Shown here: piece by piece, positions 44,181-52,725 of the stretch
How the letters are laid out: each line of letters begins with the position of its first letter
Numbering within the stretch: the stretch's first letter is position 1
Source of the DNA: JAICXG01 sp036494545
GTDB lineage: Bacteria; Verrucomicrobiota; Verrucomicrobiia; Chthoniobacterales; UBA10450
DNA: 64,000 bases
Direction of reading: 5' to 3'
Assembly (NCBI GenBank): GCA_036494545.1
Contig: DASXOB010000007.1
Span: 372,001 to 436,000 of the forward strand
Notes under the pieces: generated by a model
What the model was told of the DNA's origin: nothing
Database searches by the model: none
Seen by the model: only the letters and a program-made list of their open reading frames with translations
Made by a program: the position numbers and the translations under genes

Positions 44181-45680
44181 TTAAAGATAGCTGGCGCTTT
44201 TTAGCTTTGTCGTCAGGTCGATGTGGCGCAAGAGGAGCTGTCGGTAAAGCTCATGTGACTCTTTACTCGGCTCGAGGCGTGCCTCTTTGTCAACGACAAC
44301 AAGGTCGTCGACCAACTTTTCAATGCTCAAGGGTTTTCCTTTCACCTGACAATATGTCCACGCCGCCTGAATCGCAGCACCAAAGGCGGCGCTTTCCGTG
44401 ACTTTCAAAGTTACCGTCGGAAAGCCGAGAGCATCAGCCACGATCTGACGCCAGATGCGACTCTGACTTCCGCCGCCGGTAAGGCGAATCTCGTTGGGCA
44501 CGATGCCGAGATCCTGAAAACGCCGCATTCCAAAGCCTAGCCCAAGTGTCACTCCTTCAACGACGGCGCGCGCCATGAAATGGGGCTTCATGTTTTCGAT
44601 CGTCAGGCCATGAAAAACTCCGGAGCCTTTCGGCAGGCGCGGTGTGCGTTCGCCTTGCAGGTATGGAAGGAAAAGAATTCCACCCGCACCTGGCGGAGCC
44701 TTCGCAACAGCCTCGTCCATGGCCGGAAAATCCCAGCCAAAAAGCGCGCGTGTCTGCTCAATCGCGGCAGCGACATTCATCGTGCAGGTGAGCGACAACC
44801 AGTGGTCTGTCGCATCGCAGAACGTCGCCACCTCGCCTTTGTGGTCGATCACCGGTTCTTCAACGAAAGAGAATACGATTCCTAAAGTGCCGAGGCTAAC
44901 CGTCACGATGCCGGGCCGAATATTGCCGGTGCCGATGGCGCTCATCATGTTGTCGCCGCTGCCAGCGCTGACAAGCGCGTCATCTGCCACGCCCCAGCTC
45001 TCGCGCAACAAACTGCGCAACAAACCTGCCGGTCGTCTTGAGGAGCGCAACGGCGGCAATTTCAACGCCAGCTCCGGGTCGATGAATCTCAAAGCCGGTT
45101 CGCTCCATGCGCGTGTTCGCACATCCATGAACCCCGTCCCGGAAGCGTCGCCGTATTCCATCTGGCGTTCGCCGGTAAGCCAGAGGTTGAGGTAATCGTG
45201 CGGAAGAAGCACAGTCGTTAGGCGGGCAAAATTGGCCGGCTCGTTTTCTTTTAGCCAAAGCAGCTTGGGCGCGGTGTAGCTGGACGACATTGGGTTGCCG
45301 ATCAGTTCGATCAAGCCTTGTGAACCGCCGAACTTTTTGTTGAATGCCTCGCATTGCTCCTCGGCCGAGGTGTCGGACCAGAGTTTCGCCGGTCGCAGCG
45401 GTAGGTTGGCCTCGTCGAGCGCGACCAATCCCTGTTGTTGCGCGCCGACGCCTATGGCAGTGAGCTCTTTTCGGCGTTCGCCTAACTTTTCAATGCATTC
45501 CGCGATTGTGGCCTCCGCGGCGTCAATCCAGATTTGCGGATCCTGTTCAACGTGGCCCGGCGGCAGACTTTCAATGGTCTCGTAAGTTTGCTGCGCGCGC
45601 GCGATGACTTCTCCTGACTCGATATCGAGAACAAGAGCTTTCGTGCTCTTGGTGCCGCTATCGATTCCGAGGCAAAGCAT
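44181..45680 (-). CDS. xylB: Xylulokinase (FGGY family)
   Basis: The 499-residue protein is a sugar kinase of the FGGY family: MLCLGIDSGTKSTKALVLD (phosphate-binding loop), SGSGDNMMSAIGTG, and TGGGSQSRIWRQIVADALGFP near the C-terminus. It would phosphorylate D-xylulose or a related sugar. ATG 45680 fits the family start; the frame opens 17 codons further up. No other pentose genes are adjacent. Whether the substrate is xylulose rather than another ketose is not certain. Confidence 0.85.
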   Translation of the reverse strand: MLCLGIDSGTKSTKALVLDIESGEVIARAQQTYETIESLPPGHVEQDPQIWIDAAEATIAECIEKLGERRKELTAIGVGAQQQGLVALDEANLPLRPAKLWSDTSAEEQCEAFNKKFGGSQGLIELIGNPMSSSYTAPKLLWLKENEPANFARLTTVLLPHDYLNLWLTGERQMEYGDASGTGFMDVRTRAWSEPALRFIDPELALKLPPLRSSRRPAGLLRSLLRESWGVADDALVSAGSGDNMMSAIGTGNIRPGIVTVSLGTLGIVFSFVEEPVIDHKGEVATFCDATDHWLSLTCTMNVAAAIEQTRALFGWDFPAMDEAVAKAPPGAGGILFLPYLQGERTPRLPKGSGVFHGLTIENMKPHFMARAVVEGVTLGLGFGMRRFQDLGIVPNEIRLTGGGSQSRIWRQIVADALGFPTVTLKVTESAAFGAAIQAAWTYCQVKGKPLSIEKLVDDLVVVDKEARLEPSKESHELYRQLLLRHIDLTTKLKSASYL

Positions 45681-45847
45681 GGGAAAATTCTGACCACGAA
45701 TACCGGAATTGGAACCAAATCCGAAATTCAAAATTCAAATGAAGAGAAACAAAGCCGCGTTTGAGCATTGTTGGACCCTGGCAACCATTAGCAAATCGGG
45801 CGTGTTTCGAATTTCGATCTTCGAATTTCGTGCTTCACTCTACCACG
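45681..45847. repeat. Intergenic region with AATTCAAATTC / GAATTTCG type repeats
   Basis: Between xylB and the glyoxalase gene are two A/T-rich arms. One (45721-45740) is built on AAATTCAAAATTC. The other (45804-45830) is built on TTTCGAATTTCGATCTTCG. They are roughly complementary and could form an imperfect hairpin. The pattern resembles the AATTCGAAATTC-type dispersed repeats found between genes in Planctomycetes and Verrucomicrobia; that resemblance is from memory. It contrasts with the GC-rich surroundings. Confidence 0.45.
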
Positions 45848-46234
45848 ATGATTAAAAGGCTTTTGCACACCCGCTATCGTGTCAGTGACCTGGAAAAGAC
45901 TGTTTCTTTTTATCGTGATGTACTGGGCCTGGAGGAAGTGCGCCGGCATACTTCGGGCCGCGGCTCCCAGCTTGTCTTCATGAAGGCACCGGGCAGCGAG
46001 GAAGAGATCGAGCTTTGCAAATACGACAAGAGCGGTCCCGTCTTGGTCGGTCCCGACCTGACTCATCTCGCTTTCGAAGTCGATAACCTCAATGAGTTCG
46101 CCAAGAAGGCAGCGGCCAAGGGTTACCCGCTTTCCGATGGTCCACATCCTCACGGTGATGGTGGCGCGATTGCGTTCATTGACGCACCAGAGGGTTATGA
46201 AATCGAATTGATTCAGCCCGGGAGGGGTCGTTAG
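45848..46234 (+). CDS. Glyoxalase/VOC family protein, lactoylglutathione lyase-like
   Basis: The 128-residue protein is a single VOC domain: LHTRYRVSDLEKTVSFYRDVLG, LTHLAFEVDNLNEFAKK and FIDAPEGYEIELIQPG. Its metal ligands would be His 7 (LLHTRY) and the Glu of YEIELIQ, with others from the dimer partner. It resembles glyoxalase I, which removes methylglyoxal as a glutathione adduct; glutathione use is not certain here. ATG 45848 is chosen (MIKRLLHTRYRV). The stop TAG is part of a TCGTTAGGC copy (46228-46236). Confidence 0.82.
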   Translation: MIKRLLHTRYRVSDLEKTVSFYRDVLGLEEVRRHTSGRGSQLVFMKAPGSEEEIELCKYDKSGPVLVGPDLTHLAFEVDNLNEFAKKAAAKGYPLSDGPHPHGDGGAIAFIDAPEGYEIELIQPGRGR

Positions 46235-46271
46235 GCTTGCCCGGGCGCAGCTTTTGCCTAATTATCGAGCG

Positions 46272-47174
46272 ATGATTCGCCGAGCCTTTGCGCCGATCGG
46301 TTATCCCCTGACGATTGCGCTTGGTCTGCTCTGCATCGCCGCGTCCAAGCCGACCCATCATGAGGTCCGGCGGGCCACCCCCGCTGGCGACGATGACGAA
46401 GTCGCGGTCGCGTATCAGACGCGACCGTTCGACAGCAGCGTTGTGCCAAAGACGCGCGCGGCCTCGGTGCTCGTGGAGGACGCGCGCAGCGGCGAAGTAC
46501 TCTATGAGAAAAATGCGGACGAAACGCGGGCGGCGGCAAGCACGCAAAAATTACTCACCGCTTTGATCGTGGCGGAAGCGGGATTTCTCGATCGGGAGGT
46601 GACGGTGGAAGCGGTCGACACGATGGCAGAGCCGGTACGTTTGAACATCAAACCGGGGGAAACCTATCAGCGAATCGATCTGCTGCGGGCTTTGCTGGTA
46701 AAAAGCCCTAATGACGTCGCTCGATGTCTGGCTCGCGACGACGCGGGCAGCATCGAATTGTTCGCGGAAAAGATGAACGCGAAGGCGCGCGCGCTTGGCG
46801 CCATTCATTCCAATTTCGTAAATCCAAACGGGCTGCCTATCCCTGACCAATACTCGTCCGCGCGCGATCTTGCCATCATCGCCCGCGCCGCGTATGCGAA
46901 CCCGACTATTCGCTCGATCGTTTGTCTGCCGCGAATTGTTTTTCGTTATGCGAGCGGTCGGACGCGGGAACTGGAGAACACCAACAAAGTCCTGAAGCGC
47001 CTTCCGTTTTGTAACGGCATGAAAACCGGCTATACCGAAGCGGCGGGCCATTGCCTCATCGCCAGTGGAACCATGCCCGGACGCGACATCATCGTTGTCG
47101 TGCTCGGCGACAGTAAAGGGCGCGTTTGGGAGGATGCGTCCGCTCTGCTTTCCTGGGGATTGAAACGGATGTAG
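46272..47174 (+). CDS. D-alanyl-D-alanine carboxypeptidase (S11 family)
   Basis: The 300-residue protein is a DacA/DacC-like enzyme: SxxK in AASTQKLLTALIVAE, SxN in KSPNDVARCLARDDAG and KTG in GMKTGYTEAAGHCL. It trims the terminal D-Ala from peptidoglycan pentapeptides. The N-terminal hydrophobic segment (YPLTIALGLLCIAASKPT) is a signal peptide or anchor. The alternative ATG 46254 adds six residues. It lacks the usual C-terminal PBP5 domain, so it is of the short type. It lies 37 bp after the glyoxalase gene and 23 bp before the BioF-like gene on the same strand. Confidence 0.92.
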   Translation: MIRRAFAPIGYPLTIALGLLCIAASKPTHHEVRRATPAGDDDEVAVAYQTRPFDSSVVPKTRAASVLVEDARSGEVLYEKNADETRAAASTQKLLTALIVAEAGFLDREVTVEAVDTMAEPVRLNIKPGETYQRIDLLRALLVKSPNDVARCLARDDAGSIELFAEKMNAKARALGAIHSNFVNPNGLPIPDQYSSARDLAIIARAAYANPTIRSIVCLPRIVFRYASGRTRELENTNKVLKRLPFCNGMKTGYTEAAGHCLIASGTMPGRDIIVVVLGDSKGRVWEDASALLSWGLKRM

Positions 47175-47197
47175 TCTCGCCGCTGCGGCGCGTGGAC

Positions 47198-48373
47198 ATG
47201 AACGAGCTTTTTCAGGAGCAATTGCAGGCACTCCGGGCGCGTTCCTTGCATCGCAAGTTGCGCGAGATCGGCACGGCGCAAGGCCCGGAGGTGAAGATCG
47301 TCGGGCGACAGTTGATCAATTTTTCTTCAAACGATTATCTCGGGCTGGCGGCTGATCCGATCCTGCGCAAGGCCGCGGTCGAAGCGATCGAAGAGTTTGG
47401 CATCGGGGCGGGTGCCTCGCGTGACGTCAGCGGCACACAATCGCCGCACGTTGCTCTCGAAAGTGCGCTCGCGAAATGGCAGCGCGCTCCAGCCGCGATT
47501 TCGTTCAGCAGCGGATACGCGGCATCGTTAGGCATTTTGCCCGCCCTGGCTTCGAAGGATGATGTCGTGGTTCTCGACAAGGCTTGTCATGCGTCGCTCA
47601 TCGATGGAGCTCGTCTCAGCGGAGCGACGCTGCGTGTGTTCCCGCACAATCATTTGGGTAAACTGGAAAGCCATCTCGAATCGGCGCGCCGCGAATCTCC
47701 CGAATGCCGTATCGTGATTGTGACGGAATCGATCTTCAACATGGATGGCGATCGCGTCCCGTTACAGGAGCTGATTGAGCTGAAGAAACGCTTTAACGCT
47801 TTCCTGCTCCTCAACGAAGCGCACGCTATCGGCGTAGTCGGTTCGCATGGCCGCGGGCTTGCCGCCGAGCTTGGTTTGGAAAACGACATCGACGCTCACA
47901 TGGGCAGCTTGAGCAAGTCGTTAGGCGTGAGCGGCGGTTACGTTTGCGGCCCGCGAAGTTTGGTCGACTGGCTGGTCAACCGCGCGCGTTCCTTCATCTT
48001 CTCGACCGCGTCCCCACCTGCGCTGGCGGCGGCCGCGACGGCTGCGATCCGGTTCCTTCTTTCGGAAGACGGTGAGACGCGTCGGAAAACGCTTTGGCGC
48101 CGAATCGTCCAACTGCGCAGGCTACTTCCGGAATCGGAGGAGTCGTTTGGCAAGCCCGGCGCGGCCATTATTCCATGGATGGTGGGCGAAGAGGCCCGTG
48201 CTCTTGAGATCGCCCGCGCTTTGGGCAAGGAAGGTTTTTTTGTTCCCGCAATTCGTTATCCGACGGTTGCGAAAGGGGCGGCGCGTCTCCGCATCACGGT
48301 CAGCGCCGCGCACAGCGCCTTGCAAATCGCGTCGTTAGGCGGCGCGATCGGGAGACTCGCTTACCAGGCCTAA
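47198..48373 (+). CDS. BioF/KBL-type alpha-oxoamine synthase, PLP Asp replaced by Asn
   Basis: The 391-residue protein is a fold-type I PLP enzyme of the 8-amino-7-oxononanoate synthase / 2-amino-3-ketobutyrate CoA ligase group: FSSNDYLGLA, GIGAGASRDVSGT, FSSGYAASLGIL, and SLSKSLGVSGGYV with PLP Lys 240. The conserved Asp that contacts the PLP ring nitrogen (DDAH in BioF) reads LLNEAHAIG with Asn 206. It could be biotin BioF, but no bio cluster is visible. Four CGTTAGGC/GCCTAACG copies lie in the gene (47526, 47919, 48333, 48368), and the last supplies the TAA stop. Confidence 0.8.
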   Translation: MNELFQEQLQALRARSLHRKLREIGTAQGPEVKIVGRQLINFSSNDYLGLAADPILRKAAVEAIEEFGIGAGASRDVSGTQSPHVALESALAKWQRAPAAISFSSGYAASLGILPALASKDDVVVLDKACHASLIDGARLSGATLRVFPHNHLGKLESHLESARRESPECRIVIVTESIFNMDGDRVPLQELIELKKRFNAFLLLNEAHAIGVVGSHGRGLAAELGLENDIDAHMGSLSKSLGVSGGYVCGPRSLVDWLVNRARSFIFSTASPPALAAAATAAIRFLLSEDGETRRKTLWRRIVQLRRLLPESEESFGKPGAAIIPWMVGEEARALEIARALGKEGFFVPAIRYPTVAKGAARLRITVSAAHSALQIASLGGAIGRLAYQA

Positions 48374-48376
48374 CGA
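48332..48376. terminator. Inverted pair of the genome repeat at the BioF-like gene end
   Basis: TCGTTAGGC at 48332-48340 and GCCTAACGA at 48368-48376 form a perfect 9-bp stem with a 27-base loop that spans the stop codon (TAA 48371-48373). No T-run follows. Uptake-sequence pairs near gene ends in Neisseria form terminators in this way; terminator function here is inference. The convergent lipoprotein gene ends 10 bp beyond the stop. Confidence 0.4.
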
Positions 48377-48382
48377 GTAAAA

Positions 48383-48631
48383 CTAAGGACCCCCGGCAGC
48401 CGAAGCACGCAGCAGCGGCGACGGCATTAAAGCGGGATTCGCGATCAGATCCGCCGGACCTTCGGCAGGAATATCCGTCTCTGCAGGCGGCGCCGGCTCG
48501 GTGACCGGGTTGGCCGCATAAGCGTTGCCTTTGGAGTCGGTAACGGTGGCGCTCGTCGGGGTGGTCTTGACCGTCGTGCAGGAAGACAAGACGGCTGCGG
48601 CGAGCAGGCCGAGGGCGAGTTGTGTTTTCAT
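48383..48631 (-). CDS. Small predicted lipoprotein
   Basis: The 82-residue protein has a lipoprotein signal peptide (MKTQLALGLLAAAVLSSCTT, lipobox LSSC). The short mature part is rich in Pro, Ala and Thr (VTEPAPPAETDIPAEGP) with no motif. It is probably an envelope-anchored spacer protein of unknown role. It lies convergent to the BioF-like gene, 9 bp from its stop. Confidence 0.65.
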   Translation of the reverse strand: MKTQLALGLLAAAVLSSCTTVKTTPTSATVTDSKGNAYAANPVTEPAPPAETDIPAEGPADLIANPALMPSPLLRASAAGGP

Positions 48632-48799
48632 TTTCGAATCTTCTTATGAGGGCGAATTTCATTGCTCGCCCGAACCGTTGCTATAATTACTATATTTCGA
48701 GTGGCGGCGGCAAGCTTTGTTTCGCCGTTTTTTATCGCGTCGTCGCTGCAACCGAACGGCACGACGATGGGTCACATTTGGAAGGGACGAGCGGCGACT

Positions 48800-49669
48800 T
48801 TACAAAAAACGGCTCAAAATAGGACGGAGTTTTTCCTGCGTCGCGACAGGCCAAAGGGACCGATCGGTCACTATGGCAATATCGAGCGCCCGGTGCTCTG
48901 GCCAGTCCGGTTCCCTCGGAATGCGTGGAATGGCTGCGGCCAGAATCCTTTTTGCGGCCTCGGCATTCGCGAGAAGATGTTCAATCACGGTCTGTGCCGA
49001 AACCGGTTCCTCTTCTGTTTTCCAACAATCGTAATCGGTTATCATCGCCATGGTGGCGAGGGCGATTTCGGCTTCGCGCGCCAGCTTTGCTTCCGGCAAA
49101 TTCGTCATGCCGATAACGTCGAAGCCGTGCCTGCGATTCAGCTCGGATTCGGTTCGGGTGGAAAATGCCGGCCCATCCATGTTCACGTAAGTGCCACCGT
49201 TGTGGACGCGCACGCCTAACGACGTCATGGTCTCCGCCAGCAGCTGCCGCAAAGGCGTGCAGATCGGCTCCGCAAATGTGATATGGGCTGCAATACCCTC
49301 GCCAAAAAAAGTGTCTTCCGAGCGCCGGCTCGATCGACCGTAAAACTGAGAGGGCAACAGGACGTCGCGCGGCGCGTATTTCTCCTGCAGACTGCCGACC
49401 GCCGTGACGCAAATAATCCAACGCACTCCCAGCAATCGGAGCGAGTAGATATTGGCGCGGTGATTTAGCTCGTGCGGCAGAAGGCGATGCCCGCGTCCAT
49501 GCCGGGGCAAGAAGTAAACATTTCGGCCGGCAACTGACCCTCCGGTGATCACATCCGATGGAGCCCCGAACGGCGTCTCGATCCTAAACTCTTGTGGATC
49601 GGAGAATCCTTCCATCTGGTAAAGCCCGCTTCCGCCGATGATGCCTATGGCTGGCTCGCCCGTCGTCAT
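48800..49669 (-). CDS. mtnP: S-methyl-5'-thioadenosine phosphorylase
   Basis: From ATG 49669 (MTTGEPAIGIIGGSGLYQ) the 290-residue protein is an MTA phosphorylase, a purine nucleoside phosphorylase relative: FLPRHGRGHRLLPHELNHRAN, VTAVGSLQEKYAPRD, and NMDGPAFSTRTESE. It splits methylthioadenosine into adenine and methylthioribose-1-phosphate for methionine salvage. The frame runs 57 codons further up without homology, overlapping the miaB promoter region. It diverges from miaB with a 151-bp gap that holds one GCCTAACG copy (49753). Confidence 0.92.
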   Translation of the reverse strand: MTTGEPAIGIIGGSGLYQMEGFSDPQEFRIETPFGAPSDVITGGSVAGRNVYFLPRHGRGHRLLPHELNHRANIYSLRLLGVRWIICVTAVGSLQEKYAPRDVLLPSQFYGRSSRRSEDTFFGEGIAAHITFAEPICTPLRQLLAETMTSLGVRVHNGGTYVNMDGPAFSTRTESELNRRHGFDVIGMTNLPEAKLAREAEIALATMAMITDYDCWKTEEEPVSAQTVIEHLLANAEAAKRILAAAIPRIPREPDWPEHRALDIAIVTDRSLWPVATQEKLRPILSRFL

Positions 49670-49820
49670 GCGCGTGGCGATTATCCAGAAGGGAACAAAA
49701 TAAGAAAGCGATATTCCTCTCTGGAGTGCGGTCGCCGTTGGTGGCAGATACTGCCTAACGATCCCGAACGGGCGTGGAATCTGGCGAAGGACCTGAGTTC
49801 GTATATTGTTGCCGATTCCA

Positions 49821-51239
49821 ATGCCCAAATTTTTCATCAAGACGTATGGCTGTCAGATGAACGAGCGCGATTCGGAACAGGTCGCACGCTCACTCATCGA
49901 CCGCGGCTACGAAGTCGCGCCTAACGAATCGGAGGCGGATGTGGTGCTCCTCAACACCTGCAGTGTGCGCGATATGGCGGAGCAGAAGGCGTTAGGCAAA
50001 ATGGGAATGCTGGGACGGACGGCACGTCAGCGGCCGGAAGTCGTTTTTGGTTTTCTCGGCTGCATGGCGCAGGCACGCGGAGCGGACCTGTTGAAACTCA
50101 TGCCCCACCTCGACCTTGTCGTCGGGACACAAAAATTTCATCGCGTTGCCGATTACATCGACGGACTGGTAAGGAAAAAACGACTGCGGAACATGGACGA
50201 CCCTCGCTTTTCCATCGTCGACACGGCGGAGGAGGAAGGCTCACAGGAAACCATTCGCGAACACAGCCTGCGGCGGCGACAAGCGACCGCGTTCGTTTCA
50301 ATCATGCAGGGATGCAACATGCATTGCACCTTTTGCATTGTGCCGCGCACGCGTGGCGCGGAGCGGAGCCGGGCGCTCGCGGAGATCGTTAGGGAAGTGC
50401 GCGGACTCGTCGCGCTGGGCGTGAAGGAAGTCACGCTCCTCGGGCAAATCGTGAATCTTTATGGGCGGCATGAATTTCCAAAGCGCGACGGAAAGAGCCC
50501 GTTTGTCCAATTACTCGAGGCCGTGCACGAGGTCGAGGGGCTCGAAAGGTTGCGTTTCACCTCGCCGCATCCGATCGGTTTTCGCGCCGATTTAGTCGGT
50601 GCTTTTCACGAACTGCCAAAGCTTTGCGAGCACGTTCATCTGCCGATGCAGTCAGGGTCCGATCGAATTCTTAAAGCAATGCATCGTACCTACACTTCAA
50701 GAAATTATCTTCGTCTGGTCGACCAGTTGCGCAATGCGCGACCGGATATTGCCATAACGACTGACATTATTGTCGGCTTTCCTGGCGAAACGGACGACGA
50801 CTACGCGCAGACGCGCGCCTTGGTGGAACGGGTGCAATTCGATAACGCATTTGTCTTTCGCTACTCACCGCGCAGCGAAACGCCCGCCGCAGAAATGACC
50901 CGACAGGTTGACGAGAGAGTGAAGGAGGCGCGTAACCACGACTTGCTCACGCTGGTGGACGCGGCGGCTAAACGTGCCGGCGAGCAATTGGTCGGACAAA
51001 CCGTGGAGATTCTTTGCGAAGGCCGAAGCAAAACGAACGCGGCCAGGCTCAGCGGTCGGACGCGTAGCAACAAAATCGTGGTGTTCGAAGGCGATGAGTC
51101 GGACGCCGGACAGGTGGTGAATTTGGAAATCGTGCACTCAACCGGCTTCAGTTTGACCGGAGTGAAGGGAAGCGCACCCGACAGTTGTCATTTCGCGACG
51201 ATGGGAGAACTTCAGCCGCCCATCGCGGCGAACTCATGA
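49821..51239 (+). CDS. miaB: tRNA-2-methylthio-N6-dimethylallyladenosine synthase MiaB
   Basis: The 472-residue protein has the N-terminal UPF0004 domain with cluster cysteines (KTYGCQMNERDSEQ, LLNTCSVRD, LGCMAQ), the radical SAM motif MQGCNMHCTFCIVPRTRGAER and a C-terminal TRAM domain (GQTVEILCEGRS). It adds the methylthio group to A37 of tRNA. ATG 49821 (MPKFFIKTYG) is chosen; the listed frame from 49806 starts with TTG. It overlaps the next gene by 4 bp (ATGA). Two repeat copies lie inside (49919, 49990). Confidence 0.96.
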   Translation: MPKFFIKTYGCQMNERDSEQVARSLIDRGYEVAPNESEADVVLLNTCSVRDMAEQKALGKMGMLGRTARQRPEVVFGFLGCMAQARGADLLKLMPHLDLVVGTQKFHRVADYIDGLVRKKRLRNMDDPRFSIVDTAEEEGSQETIREHSLRRRQATAFVSIMQGCNMHCTFCIVPRTRGAERSRALAEIVREVRGLVALGVKEVTLLGQIVNLYGRHEFPKRDGKSPFVQLLEAVHEVEGLERLRFTSPHPIGFRADLVGAFHELPKLCEHVHLPMQSGSDRILKAMHRTYTSRNYLRLVDQLRNARPDIAITTDIIVGFPGETDDDYAQTRALVERVQFDNAFVFRYSPRSETPAAEMTRQVDERVKEARNHDLLTLVDAAAKRAGEQLVGQTVEILCEGRSKTNAARLSGRTRSNKIVVFEGDESDAGQVVNLEIVHSTGFSLTGVKGSAPDSCHFATMGELQPPIAANS

Positions 51240-51781
51240 TTTACGACTTTTCCTTGCACGCTGTCGGGTTGGTTGCTGGAACGATCCTGATTCTGCTCAG
51301 CTTGCTCGCTTTTTTTTCTCCGGTGCAAAATGTTCTTCCGCATTTTCCGCGGTCGAAGGTTTCCGGAGTAGTGCTCCTTACGATTGATCTCATCTGGAGC
51401 TTCTGGCTCCTGGCCACGATGGAGATGGGCGAGTTTTCAAACTTCCGGCGTCCGTTGCTCATCGCGTTGCCGGTCGGGTTTATTCTTGTTTTGCAATTTG
51501 TGAATGAATTTCTCGCAGTGCGCGCGCTCGGCATTCTTTGTCTGCTCGTGGCTGAGCCGATACTGGACGCGGCATTTCTGAAACCCGAAACGAGCCGTCT
51601 GCTGGTCACCGTGCTGGCATATCTGATCATTGTTGCCGGGCTCATTTGGGTAACGATGCCGTACCTGTTGCGCGATCAGATCAACTGGGGCACGCGAGAT
51701 TCCACGCGTTGGCGGTTGATCTCCGGGCTGGGCTTTGTCTTTGGAGCGGCAATTCTAGTCTGCGCTTTTGCGATCTATTGA
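51236..51781 (+). CDS. Multi-pass membrane protein, unknown
   Basis: From ATG 51236, overlapping the miaB stop by 4 bp, this 181-residue protein has about six hydrophobic segments (GLVAGTILILLSLLAFF, VVLLTIDLIWSFWLL, LVTVLAYLIIVAGLIWV, GLGFVFGAAILVCAFAIY). I do not recognise the family. Its stop overlaps the TTG start of the glycosyltransferase gene (TTGA), so miaB, this gene and the glycosyltransferase form a tight translationally coupled set. Confidence 0.7.
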   Translation: MIYDFSLHAVGLVAGTILILLSLLAFFSPVQNVLPHFPRSKVSGVVLLTIDLIWSFWLLATMEMGEFSNFRRPLLIALPVGFILVLQFVNEFLAVRALGILCLLVAEPILDAAFLKPETSRLLVTVLAYLIIVAGLIWVTMPYLLRDQINWGTRDSTRWRLISGLGFVFGAAILVCAFAIY

Positions 51782-52683
51782 GGCGGATTCTTGTCATCCG
51801 CGGCGGCGCAATCGGCGATTTCATACTCACGCTTCCGGCGATTTGCCTGCTACGGGACGCCTTTCCCGCGGCCCATCTCGAGATCCTGGGGTATCAGCAT
51901 ATCGTTAGGCTGGCGGTACTGAGCCGCTATGCCAATGCAATGCGTTCGATCGAGTACGGCCCGCTCGCCAGCTTCTTTGTACCCGGTGGAGAACTGGCGA
52001 CAGAGTTAATCGAGTATTTCGCGAGCTTTCAGCAGGTGGTGAGTTATCTCTTCGACCCGGATGAGATTTTCGCAAACAATCTGCGGCGGGCCGGGACGCG
52101 AAATCTGATCGCGGTCTCGCCCAAGATAACGGATGGCGAATGCGCCGCCCGCCAGTTGGCGCGACCGCTGAAACAGCTCCGACTTTATCTCCATAATCCC
52201 GGTCCGCGAATTTTGCCTAACGATCCGAGGAAGGTCGATTGCAACCTGATTGCGGTCCATCCTGGAAGCGGCAGCGAACGGAAGAACTGGCCTTTGGAAA
52301 GATTCGCGGAGTTGGCAACGCTGCTATTGGAGCGCCCACAGACGCGCCTCCTGCTCATCGGAGGGGAAGCGGACGGGAGGCGTTTGGAGACGTTGCAGAG
52401 AAACCTGCCTAGCGATCGAGTCGAGCTGGCCCGCAATCTACCGCTGGCCGAGCTGGCGAGACGAGTCCGCGATTGTGCCTTGTTTTTAGGACACGATAGC
52501 GGGATTTCGCATCTTGCGGCAGCGGTGGGCACGCCCTCGGTTTTGCTTTTCGGTCCGACTGACCCGGCGATTTGGGCCCCGCAAAATCCACAGGTGCGAA
52601 TCGTGAGGGCGCCCTGCCTAACGATGGAGGGAATCGGGCAAGCGGCCGTGATGACCGCGGTCAGGGAATTGAGCGCGATGTAA
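51778..52683 (+). CDS. Glycosyltransferase family 9 (heptosyltransferase-like)
   Basis: From the TTG at 51778 (LRRILVIRGGAIGDFILTLP) the 301-residue protein is of the GT9/heptosyltransferase type, with the ADP-sugar-binding side in VHPGSGSERKNWPLERF and FLGHDSGISHLAAAVGTPSVLLFGPTDP. It would add a heptose or other sugar to lipopolysaccharide core. The upstream frame to 51646 overlaps the membrane gene and lacks homology. TTG with a TTGA overlap is a coupled start. Three repeat copies lie inside (51903, 52215, 52616). Confidence 0.85.
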   Translation: MRRILVIRGGAIGDFILTLPAICLLRDAFPAAHLEILGYQHIVRLAVLSRYANAMRSIEYGPLASFFVPGGELATELIEYFASFQQVVSYLFDPDEIFANNLRRAGTRNLIAVSPKITDGECAARQLARPLKQLRLYLHNPGPRILPNDPRKVDCNLIAVHPGSGSERKNWPLERFAELATLLLERPQTRLLLIGGEADGRRLETLQRNLPSDRVELARNLPLAELARRVRDCALFLGHDSGISHLAAAVGTPSVLLFGPTDPAIWAPQNPQVRIVRAPCLTMEGIGQAAVMTAVRELSAM

Positions 52684-52725
52684 TAGCGCGCGACGGGAGA
52701 CCTGTGGAGGAAGCCAGGCCCTGGC

